DNA from: Cohnella candidum
Lineage (GTDB): Bacteria > Bacillota > Bacilli > Paenibacillales > Paenibacillaceae
Reading direction: 5' to 3'
NCBI RefSeq assembly: GCF_003713065.1
Contig: NZ_CP033433.1
Coordinates: 3,907,001-3,971,000, forward strand
Length of the DNA stretch: 64,000 nucleotides
Below the pieces are notes generated by a model. That model made no database searches. It saw nothing but the letters and a program-made list of their open reading frames with translations, and had not been told where the DNA came from. This document shows, in pieces, positions 24,579 to 33,345 of the stretch. Made by a program: the position numbers and the translations under genes. Within the stretch, counting starts at the first letter, position 1. Every line of letters begins with the position of its first letter.

Positions 24579-24608
24579 AGCATACCATAAATTGTTGGAA
24601 CCTGGCAA
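24579..24608 (-). promoter_or_regulatory. Sigma-A promoter of the leader ORF/ABC-F unit
   Basis: On the minus strand TTGCCA (24603-24608), 18 bases, TATGCT (24579-24584). Five of six and four of six consensus matches; the leader ORF starts about 33 bases downstream. The -35 overlaps the last bases before the upstream gene's stop. Confidence 0.6.
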
Positions 24609-24611
24609 TCG

Positions 24612-25634
24612 TCAGGACCCGATATAGCGATCGTAGAGGCTTCTGGCTCTGGACGGATTCTCCGTACCCTGAACGAGCACCCGGCCGTCGGGGAAGAGCA
24701 CGAGCCGTTCTCCTTCGGGCAGTTCAGCACGCAACAGGAAAGGATTGCGCGTGATGGTGCAGGACGGAGACAAACGCTGCTCCCATTGCTCCAGATCGAA
24801 CGGCCGCGGACCTTGGATTTGCACCGTTTCACGGCCGCACAGCGTGGACGCTTCCACTGCGTCGGCTGTTAACGCAGGATATTCCTTCGTGCCGCAGGTC
24901 GGACAGCCGGCTTTCGGCCCGGGCAGCTTCAGGTTCATCGAGTGGTAGTGCCACACCTCGAGAGACAGCAGCCCCCCGCGCCGGGCGTCGGTATTCCCCA
25001 CCATGTATTTTAGCGCTTCGATCGCTTGGAATGATGCGATGATATCCACGATGGGCGCGATCACGCCGACCGTATCGCAGGTTTGCCCCCCGCCTCCGTC
25101 ACCGGAACCGATCAGGCATCGCAGGCAGCAGGTCTCACCGGGGACCAGCATCGCGGTCATGCCCTGCGCGCTCACGGCTCCGCCGTATACCAGCGGGATG
25201 CCTCGCTTGAAGCAGGCATCGTTGAGGAGCAGCCGCGTTTGAAAATTGTCCGTTCCGTCCAACACGAGGTCGATTCCGTCCATCAGTTTTTCGATGTTCA
25301 GCGGCGTGACGTCCGAGACGATCGTCTCGAGCACGACCTCCGAATTGATGCGGGAGAGTTTTCGCCCGGCCGCGACCGCTTTGGGCAGCGATTGGGCGAC
25401 GTCTTCCTCGTCGTAGAGCATTTGGCGCTGCAGGTTACTCGGCTCTACGTAGTCGCGGTCAGCCATGCGAAGGGTGCCGACGCCTGCGCGAACCATGTGG
25501 CTCGCAAGCACCGTTCCGAGCGCGCCCATGCCGACGACCAGCACGCGGGAGGAGGATATTTTGCGTTGCCCTTCCGGTCCGATCGGTTTGAACAGCATTT
25601 GCCTGGAGTATCTTTGTTCCGGCGTGATCGGCAT
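24612..25634 (-). CDS. ThiF/MoeB-family adenylyltransferase (E1-like)
   Basis: 340 residues from the ATG at 25634 (AAAGGAAGCTGACCATC upstream). Core E1 features: VVGMGALGTVLASHM (nucleotide loop), ADRDYVEPSNLQRQMLYDE, DGTDNFQTRLLLND, and zinc Cys pairs CLRC and CPTC. A C-terminal part of about 90 residues with LVLFPDGRVLVQGT and ARSLYDRYIG replaces the rhodanese domain of MoeZ-type proteins. It should adenylate the C-terminal Gly of a sulfur carrier, most likely the MoaD-like protein encoded upstream. It could serve molybdopterin, thiamine or thio-modification. Confidence 0.9.
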   Translation of the reverse strand: MPITPEQRYSRQMLFKPIGPEGQRKISSSRVLVVGMGALGTVLASHMVRAGVGTLRMADRDYVEPSNLQRQMLYDEEDVAQSLPKAVAAGRKLSRINSEVVLETIVSDVTPLNIEKLMDGIDLVLDGTDNFQTRLLLNDACFKRGIPLVYGGAVSAQGMTAMLVPGETCCLRCLIGSGDGGGGQTCDTVGVIAPIVDIIASFQAIEALKYMVGNTDARRGGLLSLEVWHYHSMNLKLPGPKAGCPTCGTKEYPALTADAVEASTLCGRETVQIQGPRPFDLEQWEQRLSPSCTITRNPFLLRAELPEGERLVLFPDGRVLVQGTENPSRARSLYDRYIGS

Positions 25635-25702
25635 GATGGTCAGCTTCCTTTCCTGCGCGGGGCGGCGGTTTCGGGACGTTGCGGTCCTGATGGATCGCTC
25701 GC

Positions 25703-25978
25703 TTAACCCCCGGATACCGCCTGAAGCACCCGCAGCTTGTCGCCGGGCCGGATCGGGATGTCGAGGTCGTCCAGCCAAGCGATATTATCGTCATTATAAT
25801 AGAGCAGCACGTGCTCGCGCACTTCGCCCTGTTCGTTATATAGATGCACCTTCAGCAAAGGGTAAGTTTCGACAAGCGTGCGGAGCGCCTCCGCAAGCGT
25901 GCCGGCTTCCAGCGGAAACCGCGTCTTGCCCTTGGTGCAATCGCTGATCAGCAGCGGTACGCTGACTTCAAGCTGCAT
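25703..25978 (-). CDS. MoaD/ThiS-family ubiquitin-like sulfur carrier
   Basis: 91 residues with the beta-grasp pattern and a C-terminal VSGG, whose terminal Gly is the adenylation and thiocarboxylation site. MoaD features: LAEALRTLVETYPLLKVHL and IPIRPGDKLRVLQAVSGG. The E1-like gene is 68 bp downstream and the BNR-repeat gene 6 bp upstream on the same strand, so all three form one operon. No moaE, moaA or thi genes are nearby, so the sulfur acceptor is open. Confidence 0.92.
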   Translation of the reverse strand: MQLEVSVPLLISDCTKGKTRFPLEAGTLAEALRTLVETYPLLKVHLYNEQGEVREHVLLYYNDDNIAWLDDLDIPIRPGDKLRVLQAVSGG

Positions 25979-25984
25979 ACTCGA

Positions 25985-27085
25985 TCAATCCTCCACAACC
26001 CATGGTTTGACGCATAGGATGCGCGACAGCTGGCCCGGCAGCCGGTCCCAAGTGCGGCCGCGGTCGAGCGAGCAAAACACTTCGCCGGAAGTCGTCCCGA
26101 AATAGAGGCCGTAGGGATCGAACGCGTCGATCGTCATGGCGTCGCGAAGCACGCTGACGTGGCGGGGCTCGTCCGGCATCGCGTCCCCGACAGGCGCCCA
26201 GCTCGTGTCGCCTTTGTGCCTGCCGTACACCAGCAATTTGCCTTCGGCAACCGCACGTTGTTCGCTGCTCTCCAGCGGGACGAGGAACAGGTCTCCGTTC
26301 GGCGCCACGACGATCGGGAAACCGAACGGCATGTCGCCTTCCCGCAGCGTGACGCCTTCCTCTATCGTGAACCAGTTATCGCCGCCGTCGTTCGACTGGA
26401 ACACGCCGCCGTGCTCTTGCATGTACATGATGTCGGGATTGAACGGATCCAGCACGATTTTATGCACGCAGAATCCCACGTCTTCCTGCGGTTGACCGGT
26501 CGGCACGCGGGCGAGGCCTTGGTTGCGCGGCGTCCACGTTTCGCCGCCGTCGTCCGTGCGGAACACGCCGACTGCCGAGATGCCGACCCACATCCGTTTC
26601 GGATTCCGGGGGTCGATCAGGATCGTGTGGAGGCACATGCCTCCGGCTCCGGGAAACCAACCCGGCCGGGAGGGGTGCTTCGTCAGGACGTCCAGCTCGC
26701 GCCAAGTCGCGCCGCGGTCGCGGCTGACGAAGATCCCCGCTTCCTCGACGCCGGCGAATACGGTGTCCGGCTCCGAGGGGTGACCGGGGGCGATCTGCCA
26801 AATCCGGTTCAGGCTGAAACCGGACTCCTTCGAGTAAGAGGGGCCGTGTTCGACTTGCGTCCAGCTCTCGCCGAAGTCGTCGGACACGCGGATCGTCGCC
26901 CCGTAAGCGGCATGGGAAGTGCCGGCGTAAATCCGGTTGCCGTGACGGCTGTCCCCGAGCACGCTGTAGACTTCCCAGCCCGGCAGGAAGGGCCCTTTGA
27001 GGCTCCATTCTTTGCGGTTCGCATCTGCTGTGTACATGAATACGCCTTTGTTCGTGCCGACGAGCAAGACCATTCGTTTTGCCAT
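25985..27085 (-). CDS. BNR/sortilin-type beta-propeller protein
   Basis: 366 residues without a signal peptide. Repeated Asp-box motifs SxDxGxTW are visible: SDDFGESWTQ, SRDRGATWRE, TDDGGETWTP, SNDGGDNWFT, SLDRGRTWDR, spaced 45-90 residues, indicating a six- or seven-bladed propeller (WD40/YVTN/BNR-like; often annotated glycosyl hydrolase). Sialidase catalytic residues are not evident, so hydrolase activity is doubtful. It starts the operon with MoaD- and E1-like genes. GGGAGGTTTAAACCAAA precedes the ATG. A 50-bp repeat array lies upstream. Confidence 0.85.
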   Translation of the reverse strand: MAKRMVLLVGTNKGVFMYTADANRKEWSLKGPFLPGWEVYSVLGDSRHGNRIYAGTSHAAYGATIRVSDDFGESWTQVEHGPSYSKESGFSLNRIWQIAPGHPSEPDTVFAGVEEAGIFVSRDRGATWRELDVLTKHPSRPGWFPGAGGMCLHTILIDPRNPKRMWVGISAVGVFRTDDGGETWTPRNQGLARVPTGQPQEDVGFCVHKIVLDPFNPDIMYMQEHGGVFQSNDGGDNWFTIEEGVTLREGDMPFGFPIVVAPNGDLFLVPLESSEQRAVAEGKLLVYGRHKGDTSWAPVGDAMPDEPRHVSVLRDAMTIDAFDPYGLYFGTTSGEVFCSLDRGRTWDRLPGQLSRILCVKPWVVED

Positions 27086-27243
27086 TTTGGTTTAAACCTC
27101 CCGTGGTTGGTGACGGTTCCGGGATGCGTTTTCTCTACCGTTGGAAATTCGTTGGCAGACAGGTGAAATCCTGCCTATGGGAAGGCGGGATATTAGGTAT
27201 TTAAGCGAGTTCGGTGAGGATGTATCAGATTCGGTGGCAGATG

Positions 27244-27630
27244 AGCGAGTAGATTAGCGCGTGTGACGCGCTATTTCGGCGGATTGGCGGGGGAACGCGC
27301 CATTTAGCGCGGGTGGCGCGCTATTTTGGTGGATTGGCGGGAGAGCGAGCAGATTAGCGCGGGTGGCGCGCTATTTCGATGGATTAGCGGAAGAGCGGGC
27401 CGATTAGCGCGGGTGCCGCGCTATTTCGATGGATTAGCGGAAGAGCGGGCCGATTAGCGCGGGTGCCGCGCTATTTCGGCGGATTGGCGGGGGAGCGTGC
27501 CGATTAGCGCGAGTGCCGCGCTATTTCGGAGCAGCAAATAAGGTGCACGAAATTAGTGGACGTGGGACACTATTTCGGCGCTTCGATGGGAGAGCGGGCA
27601 ATTTAGTGGACGTGGGACACTATTTCCGCG
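27244..27630. repeat. Tandem hairpin repeat, family C (eight units, 49-50-bp period)
   Basis: TTAGCGC or TTAGTG begins at 27254, 27304, 27354, 27404, 27454, 27504, 27553 and 27603. Units 1-6 have TAGCGCG-N5-CGCGCTA (seven pairs); units 7-8 have TAGTG...CACTA in the same 19-base frame, so the C-G pair four bases from the end became T-A on both arms. The stretch between hairpins (TTTCG.TGGATT.GCGG..GAGCG.GC) is also conserved. The 612-bp gap 27086-27698 contains nothing else recognisable. Another copy is at 61771-61845. Confidence 0.92.
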
Positions 27631-27654
27631 CATCCGGCGGCACTACGAGCAAAC

Positions 27655-27685
27655 GAAAAAGCGGCCCCGGCGAGCGGGGCCGCTT
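27655..27685 (-). terminator. Terminator of the sugar operon
   Basis: AAGCGGCCCC (27659-27668) pairs with GGGGCCGCTT (27676-27685); read on the minus strand it is followed by TTTTTCGTTT. It closes the operon 14 bases after the GH4 stop. Confidence 0.92.
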
Positions 27686-27698
27686 CAACACAATAGCG

Positions 27699-29000
27699 TT
27701 AAGAGAAGAAGGCCGGCAAATACGGTTTGTTCTTCTCGAGCATCTCGTTCAGCAGCGTTTTGGCGACGCTGACGGACGGAACGAGCGGATGGTGCGCCAG
27801 CGCTTGCAGCGCAATGCCGCGGTCGCCGGTGACGGCGGCTTCGATCGCGAGGCGCTCGTAGGTTTTCACCGCGTGGATCAAACCTTTGACTTGCTCCGGC
27901 ACCTTCGTGACCGGCAGCGGGATCGGCCCCTGGCCGGTCACGACGCAGTTGACCTCGATGCACGCGTCCTCCGGCAGGAAGTCGAGAATCTTTCCGTTGG
28001 TGACGTTCAAGGTCTGGATGTCGCGACGATCGTTATACAGCGAGTCCATCAGGTTGACGGCCGCTTCCGAATAGTAGGCGCCGCCGCGTTTCTCGAGCTG
28101 CTTCGGCTTCTCCTGCAGATTCGGATCCTTGTACAGCTCGAACAGCTCGTCTTCGACCCGTTTGACGACCTCGGCTCTCGTCCCGTTCGCCCGTAACGAC
28201 TCGAGCTGCTCGGCCAGCATTTCCGGCGTCATGTAGTAATATTTCAAATAATAGCTCGGCAAGCCGCCCAGCGTGCGGAGGAAGTCCGGATCCCACTCGG
28301 TGGCGGGCACGTTTTTGCCGGTAAACTCTTCGCGCCGGTCCAGCAGCTCCGGCAGCTTGTCTTCGCCGGCGACTTCGATCCGCGTCACCCAGTGCAGATG
28401 GTTGATCCCGACGAACTCGGCGTAAATCCGGTCGATCGGCGTATCGTATTTGCCGCTCAGCCACTTGTACATGCCGATCGGCGCGTTGCACAAGCCGATG
28501 CTTTTCACCTTAGAGTAGCGATGGATCGCTTCGGTGACCATCCCTGCCGGGTTGGTGAAGTTCAGCAGCCAAGCGTTCGGGCTCAGCTCTTCAATGTCTC
28601 GGCAGATGCCGAGCAGGACCGGAATGGTGCGCAGCGCCTTCATCATGCCTCCCGGCCCGGTCGTTTCCTGGCCGATGACGCCGTGCAGATTCGGAATATG
28701 CTCGTCCCACTTCCTCGCTTCGAGCAATCCGACGCGCAGCTGCGTCGTGACGAAATCCGCGCCCTCGATCGCGCGCCGCCGGTCCAGCGTCAGATGGACG
28801 TCGATCGGCAGCCCCGACTTCGCCACCATCCGCTTCGCCAACTCGCCGACGATTTCCAGCTTGTGCCGGCCCTCCTCGATGTCGACGAGCCACAGCTCCC
28901 GAACCGGCAGCTGCTCGTAGCGCTTAATAAAACCTTCCACGATTTCGGGCGTATAGGAGGAGCCTCCTCCGATGACTGCGATTTTCAACCCTTGTTTCAC
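27699..29000 (-). CDS. GH4 family 6-phospho-glycosidase (6-phospho-beta-glucosidase type)
   Basis: 433 residues. NAD-binding IGGGSSYTPEIVEG at the N-terminus, LNFTNPAGM, the metal ligands Cys171 in GLCNAPIG and His201 in GINHLHW. GH4 enzymes use NAD+ and Mn2+ with redox elimination. CNxPI rather than CHSV points to 6-phospho-beta-glucosides. The start codon overlaps the kinase stop by 4 bp. Because the operon has an ABC importer and not a PTS, the phosphate must come from the kinase encoded upstream. Confidence 0.93.
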   Translation of the reverse strand: MKQGLKIAVIGGGSSYTPEIVEGFIKRYEQLPVRELWLVDIEEGRHKLEIVGELAKRMVAKSGLPIDVHLTLDRRRAIEGADFVTTQLRVGLLEARKWDEHIPNLHGVIGQETTGPGGMMKALRTIPVLLGICRDIEELSPNAWLLNFTNPAGMVTEAIHRYSKVKSIGLCNAPIGMYKWLSGKYDTPIDRIYAEFVGINHLHWVTRIEVAGEDKLPELLDRREEFTGKNVPATEWDPDFLRTLGGLPSYYLKYYYMTPEMLAEQLESLRANGTRAEVVKRVEDELFELYKDPNLQEKPKQLEKRGGAYYSEAAVNLMDSLYNDRRDIQTLNVTNGKILDFLPEDACIEVNCVVTGQGPIPLPVTKVPEQVKGLIHAVKTYERLAIEAAVTGDRGIALQALAHHPLVPSVSVAKTLLNEMLEKNKPYLPAFFS

Positions 29001-30028
29001 TTGGATACGCCTCCCTTTCCTTCTGTTCCTTCTCCGTTTTCCGGCCGAAGCACAGCAACAGCCTCGAACTCGGCCACGCCTTTCAGGTTTTCATAAACTT
29101 CCGAAGGCAACGAACCGCCCGAGGCCTCAAACGCCATCCAGACCGCGCCGACGACAGGCTCCACGCTCAACCTCACGAGGGAGGCATCCGGCGCCGCTGC
29201 CTTCAAGGCCTCGCGGATCGGCGCATGGACGAAGTCCCCTTTGCCTTTCGCGAGAATGCTTCCGGCGAGCACGACGTCGAAGCCGTCGTTCTCCATGCCG
29301 AGCCGCCGAACGACCGCAACCGCAGCCCGGCCGAGCTCCTCGCCCTGTACGCGCAAGATCCTCCGGGCGGTTTCATCGCCCTCCTCGGCCGCTTCGAACA
29401 GAAGCTTAACGGTATCGATCGGCGGGAACCGGTTGTGGTCGAGGTAATCGTCGAACATATCCTGCACGGACGCATACCCTAGGAACCGCAGCAATTTATC
29501 GGTCAGCAGGGTCGGATTTTCACGTCCGTCCCAAGCACGGATGACCGACCGGAACAATTCGACGCACAGCGTCGCTCCGCCGCCGAAATCCCCGAACAGG
29601 TAAGAGAAGCCGCCGCATTGGTAAAAGCCGCCTTCCCGGTTTCTTCCCGCGCTGTTCGTCCCGGAACCGCAGATAAGCACCACCCCGTAAGGACGGTCCG
29701 TGCCCGCCCGCATGGCGATCATCGTGTCGCAATTGATTTCATGGCGCGCGAATCCGAGTTCCGCGATCATCGGCCGCAAAATCCGGTAATCCGCTTCCCG
29801 GTCCGCTCCCGCCAAACCGAAGTACGCAAATTCGATTTGCTCCCGGGTAAGCCCAGCCTGCGCCAACGCCATTTCCGCGGATTCCCGGATATGACGCCTC
29901 GCTTGCTCGGCGCCGCCCTGGTGGTTGCCGTTGCCGCTTTTGCCCTTGCCGACCACCCGGCCCTGCTCGTCGACGATCAAGGTGTACGTCTTGCTGCCGC
30001 CCCCGTCGACGCCCATGTAATATTTCAA
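28997..30028 (-). CDS. BadF/BadG-type sugar kinase (N-acetylglucosamine-kinase-like)
   Basis: 343 residues of the ASKHA fold: phosphate loops MGVDGGGSKTYTLI and CGSGTNSAGR, GLAGADREAD, and LAGSILAKG. The family includes eukaryote-type N-acetylglucosamine kinase and MurK. The gene lies between lacI-type and GH4 genes in an ABC sugar operon, which suggests it phosphorylates an imported disaccharide or amino sugar at C6 to make the GH4 substrate. That assignment is inference from context. AGGAGTGAGCCGTTTTGA precedes the ATG. Confidence 0.88.
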   Translation of the reverse strand: MKYYMGVDGGGSKTYTLIVDEQGRVVGKGKSGNGNHQGGAEQARRHIRESAEMALAQAGLTREQIEFAYFGLAGADREADYRILRPMIAELGFARHEINCDTMIAMRAGTDRPYGVVLICGSGTNSAGRNREGGFYQCGGFSYLFGDFGGGATLCVELFRSVIRAWDGRENPTLLTDKLLRFLGYASVQDMFDDYLDHNRFPPIDTVKLLFEAAEEGDETARRILRVQGEELGRAAVAVVRRLGMENDGFDVVLAGSILAKGKGDFVHAPIREALKAAAPDASLVRLSVEPVVGAVWMAFEASGGSLPSEVYENLKGVAEFEAVAVLRPENGEGTEGKGGVSK

Positions 30029-30046
30029 AACGGCTCACTCCTAAGC

Positions 30047-31054
30047 TTATGTCTTATCCTTCAACGGCGGCGCGGTCGATTCCCGCACGATCAATTCCGG
30101 CTCCAACAGCACGGTGGCATTGCGTTTGGACGCCGTTCCGGCCATGCTTCTCAGCAATAGATCGACGCCGCTTTTCGCCATTTTGTCCGCCGGCTGGCGG
30201 ACGGTGGTCAGCATCGGGCGGAATTCCGACGACAAAATCTGGTCGTCGAAGCCCACGACGGATACGTCCCCGGGGATGCGGATGCCTTCGTTCTTCAGCG
30301 CGTCCATCACCCCGAGCGCCACGTAATCGTCCGCCGCGAACACCGCCGTCGGCAGCGTGCCCTTCTCGATCCAGCCGCGCGCGATCCGGTAGCCCGACGA
30401 GACGTCGAACGTTGCATGCTCGACGTTCAGCGCCGGCAGGCCCGCCTCCGCCATCGCGGCCCGGTAACCCCGTTCCCGCTCCTTGCTGGAGAGGAACGGT
30501 TCCGGCCCGCGGATGTGGACGATTTTGCGGTGCCCGAGCTCGATCAGATGGCGGGTCGCTTCGTACCCGCCTTTGAAATTGTCCACGATGACGGACGGCG
30601 CCGAGGATGTCTGATGCTGATTGTCCAGCATGACGAACGGAATTCTCTTCTTCTTCAACTCCATGACGTACTCGTCTTCGCGCAAGGGCGACAGCAGGAT
30701 GACGCCGTCGACGCGGTCCTCCTGGAACAAGGAACGCCTGAACGAATCGTCGTCTCCGGACGAGATCGCGAGCGCGAGGAAATAGCCATGCTCGGCCAGC
30801 CGGTCGTTAATTTCCTTCACTACGGCATCCAGGAACGAGTCCTGCAGCGTCGTCAGCGTGAGGCCGATGATGCCGGTCTTCCCTTTCGCGAGGCTGCGCG
30901 CGGCGGCGTTCGGCTGGTAATCCAGCTCTTTCATCGCCTGCAGCACTTTATCGCGGTTTTTCGGCCGGACCGACGACGAATTGTTGAGTACGCGGGAAAC
31001 CGTGACGACGGACAGCCCCGATTTCCTGGCGACGTCGAAAATGCTGACCTTCAT
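30047..31054 (-). CDS. LacI-family transcriptional regulator of the sugar operon
   Basis: 335 residues. N-terminal HTH: VSIFDVARKSGLSVVTVSRV, hinge helix PNAAARSLAKGKTG, then a periplasmic-binding-like domain (IIGLTLTTLQDSFLDAVVKE). It is the fourth gene of the operon, so it is probably autoregulated. The two GTTNAANCNCTTTAAC palindromes at 34286-34382 upstream of the first gene are typical LacI-type operators and its likely targets. Confidence 0.94.
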   Translation of the reverse strand: MKVSIFDVARKSGLSVVTVSRVLNNSSSVRPKNRDKVLQAMKELDYQPNAAARSLAKGKTGIIGLTLTTLQDSFLDAVVKEINDRLAEHGYFLALAISSGDDDSFRRSLFQEDRVDGVILLSPLREDEYVMELKKKRIPFVMLDNQHQTSSAPSVIVDNFKGGYEATRHLIELGHRKIVHIRGPEPFLSSKERERGYRAAMAEAGLPALNVEHATFDVSSGYRIARGWIEKGTLPTAVFAADDYVALGVMDALKNEGIRIPGDVSVVGFDDQILSSEFRPMLTTVRQPADKMAKSGVDLLLRSMAGTASKRNATVLLEPELIVRESTAPPLKDKT

Positions 31055-31108
31055 GGATCCATTCGCTCCCGTAACTACGCCAGTCTATCACCCTTATCCT
31101 ACCACAAC

Positions 31109-32458
31109 CTACTTGTTCACGCGCTCCAGCAATTTCTGCAATTTCTCCTGGATGCCCGGAAGCGCTTCGGACGCCTTTTTGTCGCCGTTCTCCACGCCGG
31201 CCAGCTCGTTGATGAACAGCTCGTTGATCTGCGAATAGTTGGAAATCAGGTGGTTGTAGGACTCGAAGCCGTATTTGTAAGCTCCTTCGAACACTTGCTT
31301 GATCTGCTCCGGATCGATGCCCTCGAAATTGCTATAGTACTTGTCGGCCGCTTTCTGGTTGACGGGCGGGTTGCCGCCGGACAGCTCGATCGACTTCTCC
31401 TGCACGTCCGTCGTCAGCAGGTATTTGATCCACTCGAACGCTTCCTTGGGATGTTTGGAGTCTTTCAAAATGAACAGCGGATCGACGTAGAGCACGCTTC
31501 TGACCTTGGGATTCGGACCTTGCGGCACCGCGGCGACGCCGACTTTGAAATTGAAGTTGCTCGAAGCCGCGAGACTCCACGAGCCGACGACAGACATGGC
31601 GATTTTGCCGGAAAGGAACGGATCGCCGAACTGGCCGGAGACCGATTTGGAGAACGCCGGCGTCGGAGACACCTTCTGATCGTAGATGAGGCCGTAAATC
31701 TTCTCATACGCGGCAACCACTTCCGGCTTGGTCAGATTGACCTGGGACGGCTTGCCTCCGTTCGTCCAGGTATCTTCGGAGTAGACATCAGCTCCGAAGT
31801 ATTGCGGCCGCTGGTCGCGCTCGCCCCATCCGAAGTCGACCCCATACTGCGCTTTGGAGATGTCCGTGGAATCTACCGTCATTTTCTTGGCGTACTCCAC
31901 CATTTTGTCGAATGTCCAGCTCTTGTCCTCGTAATCGGTCGGCGGATAAGGAAGACCCGCTTTGTCGAACAAATCCTTGTTGTACAGCATCACCGTTACG
32001 TAGCTGTTGAGCGGGATGCCGTACGTTTTGCCGTCCACCTTGTAGATGTTCATGACGTCTTCGGGGATGTTGTAGTCCGAAGCCTTGAAGCCGTCCATGA
32101 GCGGAGTCATGTCCGCCAGCATGCCTTTGTTGTAATACTCCATGAACCCGCCGTAGCCCCAGTGGGACGTGACGTCCGGCGCATTGTGCGCCGCGATGGA
32201 AGACTGGAGCTTCGAGTCGAATTGCTCGTAAGGCGCTTTGGTCACCTTGACCTTGATGTTCGGATGTTTCGCTTCAAAATCGGGGATCAGCTTTTCCACG
32301 AACGTGCGGTCGGGAGAATCGATCGTGTAGTGCGTGATCGTCACGGTGTCGCCTTTGCCGCCGCTGCCGCCTCCGCATGCCGTTGCCGCCAATGTGAAGA
32401 CGAGAAGCACGGAAGCCAGAATGACGGCCGTTTTGCTGCCTTTCGTTTTCTTAATCAT
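31109..32458 (-). CDS. Sugar ABC transporter substrate-binding lipoprotein
   Basis: 449 residues. Signal peptide with lipobox ATAC (Cys28), then a cluster-B solute-binding fold: VTITHYTIDSPDRTFVEKLI, ALPGIQEKLQ at the end, and FLSGKIAMSVVGSWS, as in family 1 carbohydrate-binding proteins. It captures the sugar outside and delivers it to the two permeases encoded upstream. No ATPase gene is in the operon; such importers usually share an MsmX-type ATPase encoded elsewhere. Confidence 0.95.
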   Translation of the reverse strand: MIKKTKGSKTAVILASVLLVFTLAATACGGGSGGKGDTVTITHYTIDSPDRTFVEKLIPDFEAKHPNIKVKVTKAPYEQFDSKLQSSIAAHNAPDVTSHWGYGGFMEYYNKGMLADMTPLMDGFKASDYNIPEDVMNIYKVDGKTYGIPLNSYVTVMLYNKDLFDKAGLPYPPTDYEDKSWTFDKMVEYAKKMTVDSTDISKAQYGVDFGWGERDQRPQYFGADVYSEDTWTNGGKPSQVNLTKPEVVAAYEKIYGLIYDQKVSPTPAFSKSVSGQFGDPFLSGKIAMSVVGSWSLAASSNFNFKVGVAAVPQGPNPKVRSVLYVDPLFILKDSKHPKEAFEWIKYLLTTDVQEKSIELSGGNPPVNQKAADKYYSNFEGIDPEQIKQVFEGAYKYGFESYNHLISNYSQINELFINELAGVENGDKKASEALPGIQEKLQKLLERVNK

Positions 32459-32496
32459 GGTCTACCCCCATCGATATGGATTTGGCGTATGTGAAT

Positions 32497-33345
32497 TCAC
32501 TTGATGCCGGTAAGGACGATTCCCTGCACGAACCTCCGCTGCGCAAGCGCGAAAATGACCACGATCGGCAAGGTCGACAGCAGCGAGGCGGCCATCAGCA
32601 GATTCCAAGGCGCGATCCGGAATTTCGAGGACAGCATGGCGGCCATCCCGATCGGAAGCGTGAAGTTCTCCTGCGAATCCAGATACAGCACCGGGGAGAG
32701 CAGGTCGTTCCAGCTCCAGATGAAGGAGAAGATCGAAACGGTCGCCAGGGCGGGCCCCGCCAACGGCAGCGTCAGGTTCCAGTACAGGCGGAACTCGCTG
32801 CAGCCGTCGATCCTCCCGGCGTCGTACAGTTCACCGGGAAGAGTCGTGAAGAACTGGCGGAGCAGGAAAATCATGTACGCCGACCCGAAAAAGGAAGGCA
32901 GGATGAGAGGCAGCAGCGAATCGTGCAGCCCCAGCTTGGTGAAAAGCAGGAATTGCGGAATCATGATCGCGGGATACGGAAGCATGAGGGTACTGAGCAC
33001 GAGCATGAAGAGAAAGCCGCTCCCTTTAGCCCGGTAACGGGCGAAACCGAAGGCTACGAGCGATGAAGAGATCACGGTGCCGACCACCGAGAATACCGCG
33101 ACGATCAAGCTGTTCGCGTATTGCTGGCCGAACTTGATGTCGCTGTTCGCGAACAGTTCCCGGAAATTGCTCCAGGCGAAAACTTCGGGAATCCACCGCG
33201 GCGGGTATACGAGCATTTCCTTGGTCGTCTTGAGCGCCGTCGACAGCATGAAGACGAGCGGAGCGAGCATGGCGGCGGTCACGGCGAGCAGAATCAGGAA
33301 AAGGAGCAGCCGGGAAGGAAGCTGCTTGATCTCGGCCCTGTTCAT
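32497..33345 (-). CDS. Carbohydrate ABC transporter permease, MalG type
   Basis: 282 residues with six transmembrane helices. The coupling-helix (EAA-like) motif is LYDAGRIDGCSEFRLYWNL with P downstream in TLPLAGP. The C-terminus RRFVQGIVLTGIK is typical of MalG-type permeases. It overlaps the preceding permease gene by 4 bp, so the two subunits are made in equal amount. Confidence 0.95.
   Translation of the reverse strand: MNRAEIKQLPSRLLLFLILLAVTAAMLAPLVFMLSTALKTTKEMLVYPPRWIPEVFAWSNFRELFANSDIKFGQQYANSLIVAVFSVVGTVISSSLVAFGFARYRAKGSGFLFMLVLSTLMLPYPAIMIPQFLLFTKLGLHDSLLPLILPSFFGSAYMIFLLRQFFTTLPGELYDAGRIDGCSEFRLYWNLTLPLAGPALATVSIFSFIWSWNDLLSPVLYLDSQENFTLPIGMAAMLSSKFRIAPWNLLMAASLLSTLPIVVIFALAQRRFVQGIVLTGIK

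Noticed and set aside
27244-27630. CRISPR array
   Set aside because: Units are palindromic and both hairpin and intervening sequence are conserved; there are no unique spacers and no cas genes in the window. The same applies to the 14.6, 39.9, 43 and 61.8 kb arrays.
30416-32494. A 692-codon plus-strand frame opposite the lacI-type and binding-protein genes
   Set aside because: Antisense to well-supported genes, low-complexity Arg/Val-rich, no start signal.
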